Assembly (NCBI RefSeq): GCF_002858765.1
Contig: NZ_PJRP01000005.1
Location: forward strand, 128,087 to 192,086
Direction: 5' to 3'
From: Cupriavidus pauculus
GTDB taxonomy: Bacteria; Pseudomonadota; Gammaproteobacteria; Burkholderiales; Burkholderiaceae
Length of the DNA: 64,000 nt
This document shows positions 49,204-57,919 of this stretch, in pieces. Every line of letters begins with the position of its first letter. The first letter of the stretch is position 1. A program made the position numbers and the translations under genes. The notes below the pieces were generated by a model, which ran no database searches, was not told the DNA's origin, and saw nothing but the letters and a program-made list of their open reading frames with translations.

Positions 49204-50004
49204 TCAGACGACGATGGGCGTGGTGGCGCCATCGATCGACAGGATGGCGCCGGAGATATACGCCGCCCGGGCCGAGGCCAGGAACAGCACCGCATCGGCG
49301 ATTTCCTCGGGCGCGGCAAGGCGCCCCAGCCCGGTACGCTCGCCGGCCCTGTGCAGCGCCTCGTCGACGGTCGTGCCGGCCAGCCGGGCTTCCGCCGCCA
49401 GGCCTTGCTGAAGGCGTTCGGTACGCGTGGCCGACGGATTCACCGCGTTCACGCGCACCCCGAAGCGGCCATAGGCACTGGCGAGCCCCGCCGTGGCCAG
49501 CATCAAGGCGGCATTGGCCGCGCCGCCGGGCAGATGCGTCGGGCTGGCAACCTTGCCGCCCATGCCGATGACATTGACGATCGTCCCGCTGCCGGCCTGG
49601 GCCATCCGCTTGATGACGGGATCGATGACATGGATGTAGCTGAAGTACTTCGCGTCCATGGCATCGCGCCACGCCTGCGGCGTCAGTTCCGCCGGCGGCG
49701 TGCGGCGGGCGCCGCCAGCGCACGTCACCAGGATGTCGATGCCGCCGAGCGCGGCCGCAACCGTTTCGACCGCTTGGGCGGCCTGTGCCGCATCGGTGAG
49801 ATCGACCGCGACGGTGAAGGGGGAGGGGGCCGCATCGGGCGCATCGGCCGCCAGCGTCGTGGCCGCGGCGGCCAGGTTGTGTGCGCTGCGTCCGAAGATG
49901 GCCACCCTGGCCCCTTCGCGCTGGAATGCCCCGGCGCAAGCCAGGCCGATGCCGCGACTGCCGCCGGTGATCAATACGCGTTTGCCGCTGAGTTCAAGGT
50001 CCAT
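49204..50004 (-). CDS. SDR-fold protein lacking the usual catalytic Tyr/Lys
   Basis: 266 residues with a normal N-terminal Rossmann motif ITGGSRGIGLACAGAFQREGARVAIFGRS and the NAG-type DILVTCAGGARR. After VNVIGMGGKVASPTHLP comes GGAANAALMLATAGLASAYG, where classical SDR enzymes have the catalytic Y-x-x-x-K (Y-S-A-S-K-A-A-L); here Tyr reads as Gly and Lys as Asn. The C-terminus ISGAILSIDGATTPIVV is normal. So it may not be an ordinary oxidoreductase, or uses other residues. It sits between two Bug receptor genes in the CoA-transferase operon. Confidence 0.85.
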   Translation of the reverse strand: MDLELSGKRVLITGGSRGIGLACAGAFQREGARVAIFGRSAHNLAAAATTLAADAPDAAPSPFTVAVDLTDAAQAAQAVETVAAALGGIDILVTCAGGARRTPPAELTPQAWRDAMDAKYFSYIHVIDPVIKRMAQAGSGTIVNVIGMGGKVASPTHLPGGAANAALMLATAGLASAYGRFGVRVNAVNPSATRTERLQQGLAAEARLAGTTVDEALHRAGERTGLGRLAAPEEIADAVLFLASARAAYISGAILSIDGATTPIVV

Positions 50005-50073
50005 GTTGCGCTGTGTCCCAGGTCGGAATCGATGGGTGTTGCCGCAAGGCGGCGCCGGGTGGATGCTTCTGGC

Positions 50074-51042
50074 TTATTCCGGCTGGATGCCGCCGCGCTT
50101 CGCCACGTCGGCCCATTTCTGGGTTTCCGCGCCAAGGAAGGCACGGAATTCCGCCGGCGGCGTCAGGACGATGGTGGCGCCCTGGTCCTTCATCTGCTTG
50201 GCCAGCGCAGGGTCCTGCGTGACTTGCTGCAGGTCGCGATGGATCTGGTCGACGATGGCCGGCGACATGCCCGCCGGCCCGAACAGGCCGTACCAGTTCA
50301 GCGATTCCACGCCATCCAGCCCGGCCTCCTTGAACGTCATCGCGTCAGGGAAGAGGGCCATGCGCTCGTCGGCGGCCACGCCGATCACACGCAAATTGCC
50401 GCTCTGCACGTGGGGCAGCGCCGTCAGCACGCTGGTGAAGCCCGCGCCGACGTGGCCGCCAATGACATCGACCATGATCTGCGCGCCCCCCTTGTACGAC
50501 ACCGGAATGGTCTTGAGATTGCCCGCCTGGCGCAGCAGCTCGCCGGTCAGCCGCGTCTGGCCTTCGGAGTAGCCGATGCCAAGCGGCTGGCTGCGGGCGG
50601 CTCCGACGAGATCGGTCAGCGTCCGGGCCGGGTTGGACTTAGACACGACCAGCACCATCGGCGAGATGGCGAGCCGCGTGATCGGCGTGAAGCCACGTAC
50701 CGTGTCATACGGCAGGTTCTTCATCAGCACCGGATTGATCGCGTGCGAGCCCACCACCATCAGCAGCGTATAGCCATCCGGCGCGGACTTCTGCACGTGG
50801 CTGGAGCCGATCACGCCATTGGCGCCCGGACGGTTTTCCACGATGACCGACTGCCCCCAGCGCTCGGACAGCTTCTGTGCAACCAGCCGGCTGACGATGT
50901 CAGTGCCGCCACCCGGCGCATAGGGCACGATCAGCGTGACGGGCTTTTCCGGCCATTTGGCTGCGGCATGGCCGGGTGCCAGCGCTGCGACGGTACAGGC
51001 CATGGCGCCTAGCGCCCCACGAATCCAGCGAACATTCCACAT
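50074..51042 (-). CDS. Bug/TctC-family periplasmic solute receptor, second copy
   Basis: 322 residues. Signal peptide MWNVRWIRGALGAMACTVAALAPGHAAAKWP, with AGGAGGAG upstream of the ATG. Family features are KWPEKPVTLIVPYAPGGGTDIVSRLVAQKLSERWGQSVIVENRPGANGVIGSSHVQKSAPDG and the tail EFRAFLGAETQKWADVAKRGGIQPE. It is clearly a different protein from the other Bug in the operon, so the two may bind two different acids or two forms of one. Confidence 0.92.
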   Translation of the reverse strand: MWNVRWIRGALGAMACTVAALAPGHAAAKWPEKPVTLIVPYAPGGGTDIVSRLVAQKLSERWGQSVIVENRPGANGVIGSSHVQKSAPDGYTLLMVVGSHAINPVLMKNLPYDTVRGFTPITRLAISPMVLVVSKSNPARTLTDLVGAARSQPLGIGYSEGQTRLTGELLRQAGNLKTIPVSYKGGAQIMVDVIGGHVGAGFTSVLTALPHVQSGNLRVIGVAADERMALFPDAMTFKEAGLDGVESLNWYGLFGPAGMSPAIVDQIHRDLQQVTQDPALAKQMKDQGATIVLTPPAEFRAFLGAETQKWADVAKRGGIQPE

Positions 51043-51136
51043 CTTGTGTCTCCTCCTGTGTATCGGTCTGTGCCGGATGCTCGTCGGCATCCGGGGCGGC
51101 ATCGCCGCCTTGTATCGATTGCCTGGTTGCTACCCG

Positions 51137-52096
51137 TCACGCCGCCGCGCGCTGGCGCTCGCGTTGGCGCCGCAGCCACGCACTGGAACGGCCGCCAAGC
51201 GGACGTCCCAGCAGCGATTCGGCGTACGCGACCGCATCGAGCAGGCCATCGAGCGAAATCCCGGTATCGAGCCCGCATTGCCCCGCCATCAGCACCAGGT
51301 CTTCGGTGGCCAGGTTGCCGGCCGCGCCGGGGGCGAACGGACAGCCGCCGATGCCGCCCACGCTGGCATCGAAGCGCCGAACGCCGGCCTCCAGCGCGGC
51401 CCATGCATTGGCGGCGCCCAGGCCCCGTGTGTCGTGCAGATGTACCGCCAGCGTGTCGATATCGAGCACCTGCGCCAGCGCGGACAAGCGGGTCTTGACG
51501 GCGGCGGGGGCGGCGGCACCGATGGTGTCGGCGATGACGATTTCTCCGGCCCCTGCGTCGCGCATGCGGCAGGCCAGCCGCAGCACGGTGTCGAGGTCGA
51601 CCGTCCCCTCGAACGGGCAGTCGAAGGCAACCGCCACATAGGCGCGCGTGCGCAGCCCCAGTTCGCGCGCCCGTATCAGCGTCTGTTCACTGACTTCGGT
51701 GGCCGCATCCAGCCCCATGTTGATGTTGCGCTGGTTCATCGTTTCGGTCGCGGACAGCACCACGGCGATCTCGGTGGCGCCGGCACCGTGCGCCCGCTCC
51801 AGCCCCTTGAGGTTCGGAACGAGCGTGGACAGCCGCAGGTCAGGGCACGCTGCCGATGCGCGCTGTACCACGTCCGCCGCGTCGGCCATCTGCGGGACCG
51901 CTTTCGGCGAGACGAAACTGGTGGCTTCCACGCTGCGCAGTCCGGCACGCGCCAGCAGGCGGATCAGTTCGACCTTGGCATCGGTGGAAATGGCGACGGC
52001 CTGGTTCTGCAGCCCGTCGCGTGGCGCGACGTCGGTGATCGTGATGGCCGGCACGGTGGACGCGTCGGGTTGGGTGTGTCCGGCGGCGATGCTCAT
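51137..52096 (-). CDS. Hydroxymethylglutaryl-CoA lyase
   Basis: Cleaves HMG-CoA to acetyl-CoA and acetoacetate; related lyases act on similar CoA esters. 319 residues. TIM barrel with catalytic Arg and Asp in VAPRDGLQNQ, the metal His pair in VHLHDTRGLGAAN, and the catalytic Cys loop GGIGGCPFAPGAAGNLATEDLVLM, all intact. The ATG at 52094-52096 overlaps the CaiB stop (ATGA). The open frame extending upstream is CaiB shadow. It follows CaiB directly, which suggests that the CoA ester made by the transferase is the lyase substrate. Confidence 0.93.
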   Translation of the reverse strand: MSIAAGHTQPDASTVPAITITDVAPRDGLQNQAVAISTDAKVELIRLLARAGLRSVEATSFVSPKAVPQMADAADVVQRASAACPDLRLSTLVPNLKGLERAHGAGATEIAVVLSATETMNQRNINMGLDAATEVSEQTLIRARELGLRTRAYVAVAFDCPFEGTVDLDTVLRLACRMRDAGAGEIVIADTIGAAAPAAVKTRLSALAQVLDIDTLAVHLHDTRGLGAANAWAALEAGVRRFDASVGGIGGCPFAPGAAGNLATEDLVLMAGQCGLDTGISLDGLLDAVAYAESLLGRPLGGRSSAWLRRQRERQRAAA

Positions 52097-53292
52097 GCCA
52101 CCGCTCCGGCTTCGCGCAGTCGCGTGACCTGTTCGTCGTCGTAGCCGAGCACGTCGCGCAGCACCGACGCCGTATGCTCGCCCAGCGCGGGCGGGCAGGT
52201 ATAGGCCGGCGACGTGACGCCGGAGAGCTTCACCGGATTGCCGGGCATCCGCACCGTCTCGCCGGTCTTCAGGGGCACCTCGACGATCATGTCGCGGGCC
52301 TCCACCTGCGGCTCGCGCAAGGCGTGCGCAAAATCGTTGACGGGGCCGCAGGGGATGCGGGCCTGCCGCAGGCGCGCCAGCCAGTAGGCGGACGATTCCC
52401 GGCGCAGTTCTTCGCCGATGATCGCATCGATGCGCCCCTTCTCCGCGTAGCGGCCAGGCTGCTTCAGGAACTCGGGCGCGCGCAGCTCGGGATGGTCGAT
52501 CACGCTCAGGAATCGCTCGAAGAATGCGTCGCCGATGCAGGCAATGATGATGTGGCCGTCGCTGGTCGGGTAGGTGTTGTAGGGCACATGGACAAAATGA
52601 CTGTTGCCGATGCGCTCCGGCACCAGGCCCGACATCAGGTGCATCGTCGCCATGTAGTTCAGCAGCGAGATCTGCGCGTCGAGCATCGAGATGTCCACGT
52701 GCTGGCCCACGCCGGTCTGCTCGCGTGCCGTCAGCGCGGCCAGCACGCCGATGGCGCCGAACACGCCGCCGCCCAGATCGCCCACCGGAATGCCGCTGCG
52801 CACCGGGGGGCCGTCGTGCATGCCGGTGATCGACATGCCGCCGCCCATGGCCTGCACGACCTGGTCGAACGCCGGTTGCTGGCGGTCGGGGCCGGTCTGC
52901 CCGAAGCCGGTGACCGAGCACGTGATGATGCGCGGATTGACCTTGGACAGCGACGCATGGTCGATGCCCAGCCGCTCGGTCACGCCCGCGCTGAAGTTGT
53001 CGAAGACCACGTCGGCATGGCGCACCAGATCCAGGAACACGGCCTTGCCGGCCTCGGACTTCAGGTCGACGCACACGCTTTCCTTGTTGCGGTTCAGCGT
53101 CAGGAAGTACGCACCCATGCCGTCGCGGGCGTAGTCCTCGCTCTCCGCCAGCAGCTTGCGCGTGCCTTCGCCGGTGCCGGGCGGCTCCACCTTGATCGTG
53201 CGCGCGCCCAGGTCGGCCAGCAGCATGGTGCCGTACGGGCCCGAGAGCATATGGGTCAGGTCCAGCACGGTGATGTGTCCGAGCGCCTGCAT
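52093..53292 (-). CDS. CaiB/BaiF-family CoA-transferase
   Basis: 399-residue class III CoA-transferase, forming interlocked rings. N-terminal MQALGHITVLDLTHMLSGPYGTMLLADLGARTIKVEPPGTGEGTR, then NRNKESVCVDLKS, DVVFDNFSAGVTERLGI, and the catalytic-Asp region VPVGDLGGGVFGAIGVLAAL-like segment with D in GIPVGDLGGG. First gene of the operon (CaiB, HMG-CoA lyase, Bug, SDR, Bug), preceded by a sigma-54 promoter 34 bp upstream. It presumably activates a dicarboxylate by moving CoA from succinyl- or acetyl-CoA. Confidence 0.93.
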   Translation of the reverse strand: MQALGHITVLDLTHMLSGPYGTMLLADLGARTIKVEPPGTGEGTRKLLAESEDYARDGMGAYFLTLNRNKESVCVDLKSEAGKAVFLDLVRHADVVFDNFSAGVTERLGIDHASLSKVNPRIITCSVTGFGQTGPDRQQPAFDQVVQAMGGGMSITGMHDGPPVRSGIPVGDLGGGVFGAIGVLAALTAREQTGVGQHVDISMLDAQISLLNYMATMHLMSGLVPERIGNSHFVHVPYNTYPTSDGHIIIACIGDAFFERFLSVIDHPELRAPEFLKQPGRYAEKGRIDAIIGEELRRESSAYWLARLRQARIPCGPVNDFAHALREPQVEARDMIVEVPLKTGETVRMPGNPVKLSGVTSPAYTCPPALGEHTASVLRDVLGYDDEQVTRLREAGAVA

Positions 53293-53325
53293 GAGTTCCT
53301 CCGTGGTTCGTATGGAGGGATCAGC

Positions 53326-53340
53326 GCAATCGCTGTGCCA
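53326..53340 (-). promoter_or_regulatory. Sigma-54 (-24/-12) promoter of the CoA-transferase operon
   Basis: On the minus strand: TGGCAC, AGCGA, TTGCG, a near-perfect match to TGGCAC-N5-TTGCW. The -12 end is about 34 bp before the CaiB ATG. A sigma-54 activator gene is divergently encoded. Confidence 0.85.
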
Positions 53341-53406
53341 GCCGCGCTGGCAGGCGCAAGTGGTTGATTCCTATGGGGCGCAGGGTTTTCGGGTGACGCG
53401 CGTCAC

Positions 53407-53462
53407 GTTTCATGAAACACTGGTGAAACATTCATGCGACACGCGTGAAACGCTCGTGCAAC
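53407..53462. promoter_or_regulatory. Candidate activator-binding region: GTTTCATGAAAC plus GTGAAAC copies
   Basis: GTTTCATGAAAC (perfect palindrome, 53407-53418), GTGAAAC at 53423-53429 and 53445-53451, and the near-copy GTGCAAC at 53456-53462. It lies 67-135 bp upstream of the sigma-54 promoter, the usual distance for an activator site, and just before the activator gene itself. Confidence 0.6.
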
Positions 53463-53523
53463 GCGCACGGCGGCAATAAAAGCGCCGGATGAGGCGCAGT
53501 CGGCGATGCCGGCAAGGAGACCC

Positions 53524-55491
53524 ATGCGCAGCACCAACCCCGAACGCGGCAGCCTGCCGCGCATCTGCTTCATCAGCTACAGGCACCTGAGCCGCTTCGC
53601 CATGACGGTGCTGGACGAGTTCGCCGACCGGGCAACCATCGAGGTCGTCAATGGCACGTTCGAGGCCGCGCTGGACGCCGCGCAAGATCGCCTGCGCGAC
53701 GGCGCGGCAGATGTCTTTGTCAGCGCCGGCGCGAACGCCACGATTCTGCGCAATGCGCTCGATGCACCGGTGGCGACGATCAAGCTCAGCGGCTTCGACA
53801 TCCTGCTGGCCCTCTACAATGCGCGGCGCATTTCGGGCCGGGTGGGCGTGGTGATGTACGGGGAGTGCATTCCCGAGCTGGATGCCGTCCGCGAACTGCT
53901 CAATATCGAGGTGGCCCAGTACGCCTACCGCACGCCCGACGAAGCCAGGCAGTGCTTCGAGCTGCTGGTGCGGGATGGCTACGAAGTGGTGGTCGGCTCC
54001 AGCATCGTCATGGAGTTGGCCGAGCAGTACGGCATCCAGGGCCGGCTGGCCTATTCGATCAATGCGGTACGCCAGGGCGTCGAGGACGCCATCGAGCTGG
54101 CGCGCGTGGCCCGGCTGGAAGCGGGCCGCTATGACCAGCTGAACGGTGTGCTGCACAACCTGCAGGAGGCGGTGCTGGCGGTCAATCGCGACAATCGCGT
54201 GATTGCCGTCAACCCGCCGATGGAAATACTGCTGGGCCGCGTCAAGGCGCGGATGATCGGCCAGCATCTGGACGACATCGAGCCAGCGCTGTCGCTGCAA
54301 TCCACGCTGGCCAGCGGCGTGCAGGAGCGGGGCAGCGTGTTCCGCTTTGCGCAACGCGACTGGATCGCCAATCGCACCCCGATCCGCGAGCATGGCGACA
54401 CCGTGGGCGCTGCCATCACGCTGTACGACTCACGCAATATCCAGGACGCCGATGCCAGCCTGCGCAGCCAGCAGCGCAAGCATCCGCGCAGCGCGCGCAA
54501 CCGCTTCGACAACCTGATCGGCGTCAGCCCGGCCTTCGGGCGCGCCTGTGCGACGGCGCGGCGCTTTGCGAGGACCGACCTCACCGTGCTGCTGGCCGGC
54601 GAAAGCGGGGTCGGCAAGGAGCAGTTTGCCCAGGCCATTCATAACGAGAGCAAGCGGGCGGCCAAGCCCTTCGTCGCGATCAATTGCGCGGCCTTTCCCG
54701 AGGCGCTGCTGGAGAGCGAGCTGTTTGGCTACGACGAAGGCGCCTTTACCGGGTCGCGCCGTGGCGGCAAGCGCGGGCTGTTTGAATCGGCCCATACCGG
54801 CACGCTGTTCCTCGACGAGATCGGCGACATGCCGGTGTCGCTGCAGACCCGCCTGCTGCGCGTGCTGCAGGAACGTGAAATCCTGCGCCTCGGTGGTGCG
54901 ATACCGATTCCGGTCGATGTACGGATCATCGCGGCGACGCATCAGGCGCTGCCCCAGCTGATTGCGGCGAGGCAGTTCCGTCAGGATCTGTACTACCGCA
55001 TCAACACGCTCCAGTTGGCGTTGCCGGCGCTGCGCGAGCGCCGGGAGGACATCGAGCCGCTGGCCGCATTCCTGCTGCGCCGCTCGCTGGATCGGCTCGA
55101 CTCGCATCTCGACGCCCTGGCGCTGGTCGATCACGTGCTGCCACGGCTGCAGGCCTACGCCTGGCCGGGCAATATCCGCGAGCTGGAGAATATCTGCGAG
55201 CGGATGGCCGTCTTCTTCTCGCAATGGGAAAACGTGCGCGATATTGCGTTCGACGAGTTGCATCACGATTGCCCGGAGCTGTTCGGGGCGGCGGCGATCG
55301 GTGGCGGGCGCGCCCACGCCCGGGCGTTGCCGGGCGACGGGCATTCCGCGCCGTCATCGGCTGCGCCGCGCGAACGGGTGCTGGAGGTGCTGGCGGAATG
55401 CGGCGGCAACCGGCAGCTTGCCGCCCAGCGGCTGGGCGTCAGCCGCGCGACGTTGTGGCGTTGGGAGAAGGCAGCGGCGGCCGCGACGTAG
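53524..55491 (+). CDS. PrpR-type sigma-54-dependent transcriptional activator
   Basis: 655 residues. N-terminal PrpR_N-like sensor (about residues 15-195, e.g. CFISYRHLSRFAMTVLDEF, SISRVGVVMYGECIPEL-like stretch with RISGRVGVVMYGE), a PAS-like part about 200-300 (HNLQEAVLAVNRDNRVIAVN), the AAA+ domain about 320-555 with Walker A LLAGESGVGKE, the sigma-54-contact loop EGAFTGSRR, Walker B TLFLDEIGDMP, and a Fis-type helix-turn-helix ECGGNRQLAAQRLGVSRATLWRWEK. PrpR family members sense short organic acids or their CoA-derived forms. ATG 53524 has GGAG 6 bases upstream. Divergent from the CaiB operon, which it likely controls. Confidence 0.93.
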   Translation: MRSTNPERGSLPRICFISYRHLSRFAMTVLDEFADRATIEVVNGTFEAALDAAQDRLRDGAADVFVSAGANATILRNALDAPVATIKLSGFDILLALYNARRISGRVGVVMYGECIPELDAVRELLNIEVAQYAYRTPDEARQCFELLVRDGYEVVVGSSIVMELAEQYGIQGRLAYSINAVRQGVEDAIELARVARLEAGRYDQLNGVLHNLQEAVLAVNRDNRVIAVNPPMEILLGRVKARMIGQHLDDIEPALSLQSTLASGVQERGSVFRFAQRDWIANRTPIREHGDTVGAAITLYDSRNIQDADASLRSQQRKHPRSARNRFDNLIGVSPAFGRACATARRFARTDLTVLLAGESGVGKEQFAQAIHNESKRAAKPFVAINCAAFPEALLESELFGYDEGAFTGSRRGGKRGLFESAHTGTLFLDEIGDMPVSLQTRLLRVLQEREILRLGGAIPIPVDVRIIAATHQALPQLIAARQFRQDLYYRINTLQLALPALRERREDIEPLAAFLLRRSLDRLDSHLDALALVDHVLPRLQAYAWPGNIRELENICERMAVFFSQWENVRDIAFDELHHDCPELFGAAAIGGGRAHARALPGDGHSAPSSAAPRERVLEVLAECGGNRQLAAQRLGVSRATLWRWEKAAAAAT

Positions 55492-55576
55492 CGGCGCGCG
55501 AGAGGGCCCCGATAAAGACGGCGCGGTCACCCTCGGGCGATGCCAGCAGGGCTCCCGGCGGAGCCGGTCCAGCCCG

Positions 55577-56812
55577 TCAGGCCTGGATGCGCTGCGCCAC
55601 CCATCGCCGATATTTGCGCACGCGGCAGGCATCGGACACTTGTTGCAGGATCAGCGCGCGCAGCGGCGACACCCCGGGATGCGTGGCCTTGCCGCGGCTC
55701 AGGTTGCGCAGCTGAAACTTGACCGCCGCCATGTTCGCCAGCGACGCCAGCACCTTGTTCTTCCACGTGATCGGCGGCAGCGCAGGCGCACTGTCCTTGC
55801 CCGCCAGCCAGTCGCGCGGCAGGTTGGGATTGATGGCCAGGGCCGTACCGATGCCAACCATGTCCACGCCGCTCTGGATCACGTGCTCGGCCACGGGCTG
55901 GCGGCGGATGCCGCCCGTAACCATCACGGGCATCGCCGCCACGGCACGGATGTCGCGCGCGAACGCGACGAAGTAGGCCTCCCGGTCAAGCGTGCGGCCG
56001 TCGCGGGCCTGGCCTTGCATGGCTGGGGCCTCGTAGCTGCCGCCTGACAACTCGACCAGATCGACGCCCAGGTCGTTGAGCATCTTCACCACCTCGCGTG
56101 CGTCCTCGACACTGAACCCGCCCCGCTGGAAGTCGGCCGAATTCAGCTTGACCGCGACCGCGAACCCCGGCGAGACCGCAGCCCGTACCGCTTTGACGAC
56201 GTCGACCAGCAGGCGGGCGCGGTTTTCCAGCGGGCCACCCCACGCATCATTGCGCCGATTGGTCAGCGGGGACAGGAACTGGCTCAGCAGATAGCCGTGT
56301 GCCGCGTGAATCTGAACGCCCGTGAAGCCGGCCTGTTCGCCCAGTTGTGCCGTGCGGGCAAAGCGTCGGACGACATCTGCGATCCCGTCCTGCGTCATCG
56401 CCTTCGGCGGGCTGAAGTGCCTGGACATGCTGCCCAGATCCATCGGCACGGCAGAGGGCGCCCAGGTGGGCTGCCGCAGGTTGGCGGGCATCTGGCGGCC
56501 GGGATGGTTGATCTGCAGCCAGAACTGCGCCCCGTTGGCGCGGCCTGCGCTGGCCCAGCGCTGGAATTTGTCGAGGTGCGTGGCGTCTTCCAGTACCACG
56601 CCGCCTGGCCCCGTCATGGCACGGCCGTCCACCATCACGTTGCCGGTCAGCAGCAGGCCGGCGCCGCCGCCTGCCCACGCCTGGTACAGGCGGATCAGCG
56701 CGTCGGACGGCGCATGGTCGGCGTCAGCCATGTTCTCTTCCATCGCGGCTTTGGCAATCCGGTTTGGAATGCTGGAACCGTTGCGAAGGACGAGCTTGTC
56801 GAACACGTTCAT
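55577..56812 (-). CDS. NADH:flavin oxidoreductase / Old Yellow Enzyme family
   Basis: 411 residues. FMN-binding TIM barrel with the OYE pattern NRIAKAAMEENMAD, WLQINHPGRQMPAN, GEQAGFTGVQIHAAHGYLLSQFLSPLTNRRNDAWGGPLENRARLL, and VTGGIRRQPVAEHVIQSG with GIGTALAINPNLP. It reduces activated C=C bonds of enones or similar electrophiles. It lies behind a MerR-type promoter (below), suggesting induction by its own substrates or by metals. Convergent with the sigma-54 activator gene. Confidence 0.9.
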   Translation of the reverse strand: MNVFDKLVLRNGSSIPNRIAKAAMEENMADADHAPSDALIRLYQAWAGGGAGLLLTGNVMVDGRAMTGPGGVVLEDATHLDKFQRWASAGRANGAQFWLQINHPGRQMPANLRQPTWAPSAVPMDLGSMSRHFSPPKAMTQDGIADVVRRFARTAQLGEQAGFTGVQIHAAHGYLLSQFLSPLTNRRNDAWGGPLENRARLLVDVVKAVRAAVSPGFAVAVKLNSADFQRGGFSVEDAREVVKMLNDLGVDLVELSGGSYEAPAMQGQARDGRTLDREAYFVAFARDIRAVAAMPVMVTGGIRRQPVAEHVIQSGVDMVGIGTALAINPNLPRDWLAGKDSAPALPPITWKNKVLASLANMAAVKFQLRNLSRGKATHPGVSPLRALILQQVSDACRVRKYRRWVAQRIQA

Positions 56813-56841
56813 GAAGTCACCTCGTTGGATCGAGGCTCGAC

Positions 56842-56872
56842 TCTAAGCTTAAAGCTAACTTTAAGGTCAAGG
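56842..56872 (-). promoter_or_regulatory. MerR-type promoter of the OYE gene, 19-bp spacer with dyad
   Basis: Minus strand: TTGACC, a 19-bp spacer, TAGAGT. The spacer holds CTTAAAG-TTAG-CTTTAAG (56848-56865), a perfect 7-bp dyad. A 19-bp spacer with a central dyad is the mark of MerR-family activation. Confidence 0.75.
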
Positions 56873-56906
56873 GCTTTTTGCGCGCACCGATCCGGCCGCG
56901 CCATGC

Positions 56907-56936
56907 AAAAGGCCCGCCCCAGGATCGGGGCGGGCC
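56907..56936 (-). terminator. Intrinsic terminator after the alpha/beta hydrolase
   Basis: GGCCCGCCCC and GGGGCGGGCC around a 6-base loop; on the minus strand TTTT follows the stem. Confidence 0.8.
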
Positions 56937-56963
56937 TGTCGGATGAACGCGTGCCGGGGGTGG

Positions 56964-57794
56964 CTAGCTGCGCACAAATGCCAGCAGATCGGCATTGATC
57001 GTGTCGGCGTGGGTCGTCGGCATGCCGTGCGGGAAGCCGGGGTAGGTCTTCAGGGTGCCGTTTTTCAGCAGCTTGGCCGAGAGCGGCGCCGAGTCGGCAT
57101 AGGGAACGATCTGGTCGTCGTCGCCGTGCATGACGAGGACGGGAATCGTGGCGGCCTTCAGATCCTCGGTGAAGTCGGTCTGCGAGAACGCCACGATGCC
57201 GTCGTAATGCGCCTTGGCGCTGCCCATCATGCCCTGGCGCCACCAGTTGCGGATGACCCCCTCAGACGGCTTCGCACCGGTCCGGTTGTAGCCGTAGAAG
57301 GGCCCGGTGGGAATGTCGAGGTAGAACTGCGCCCGATTGGCCGCAAGCTGCGTCTGGAAGCCGTCGAAGACATCCTTGGGAAGGCCGCCCGGGTTGCTTG
57401 CCGTCTTGACCATCAACGGCGGCACGGCGCTGACGAGCACGGCCTTGGCGACGCGGTCTTCCCCATGGCGGGCAACGTAATGGATCACCTCGCCGCCGCC
57501 CGTGGAATGGCCAACGTGGACGGCCTTCTGCACGCCCAGGTGTTGCACCACCGCCGCCACATCGTCGGCGTAGTGGTCCATGTCGTGGCCGTCCCAGACC
57601 TGGCTGGACCGCCCATGGCCGCGCCGGTCATGGGCCACGACCCGATAGCCCTGCGCCAGGAAGAACAGCATCTGGGTATCCCAGTCATCGGCGCTAAGCG
57701 GCCAGCCGTGATGAAAGAAGATCACCTGTGCGTCGCGCGGCCCCCAGTCCTTGTAGAAGATATCAACACCGTCCTTCGTTGTGACGAATCCCAT
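56964..57794 (-). CDS. Alpha/beta hydrolase, non-heme chloroperoxidase-like
   Basis: 276 residues. Start ATG 57792-57794 with AGGAG 8 bases upstream. Oxyanion hole region HHGWPLSADDWDTQM, the nucleophile elbow VGHSTGGGEV (Ser), and acid/base residues in VMHGDDDQIVPY and PGFPHGMPTTHAD give the Ser-Asp-His triad. Closely patterned on cofactor-free haloperoxidase/perhydrolase enzymes, which are really esterases. It lies behind a MerR-type promoter and next to a divergent MerR gene; a terminator follows it. Confidence 0.9.
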   Translation of the reverse strand: MGFVTTKDGVDIFYKDWGPRDAQVIFFHHGWPLSADDWDTQMLFFLAQGYRVVAHDRRGHGRSSQVWDGHDMDHYADDVAAVVQHLGVQKAVHVGHSTGGGEVIHYVARHGEDRVAKAVLVSAVPPLMVKTASNPGGLPKDVFDGFQTQLAANRAQFYLDIPTGPFYGYNRTGAKPSEGVIRNWWRQGMMGSAKAHYDGIVAFSQTDFTEDLKAATIPVLVMHGDDDQIVPYADSAPLSAKLLKNGTLKTYPGFPHGMPTTHADTINADLLAFVRS

Positions 57795-57919
57795 GTTCAC
57801 TCCTGTTTGGTGCACCCATGTAGCATCGATCGACGAATCCGGCGGACGGCGCTGGCATGCCGTGCCGGGCGGGGCCCGTCGCACCATGTCGATCCGATGC
57901 GGCGTCCGGGCCAGAAACC

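Noticed and set aside
51137..53074. 645-codon frame that would fuse a leading segment to HMG-CoA lyase
   Set aside because: The first 325 codons read CaiB in the wrong frame; the lyase starts at 52096 with a normal N-terminus.
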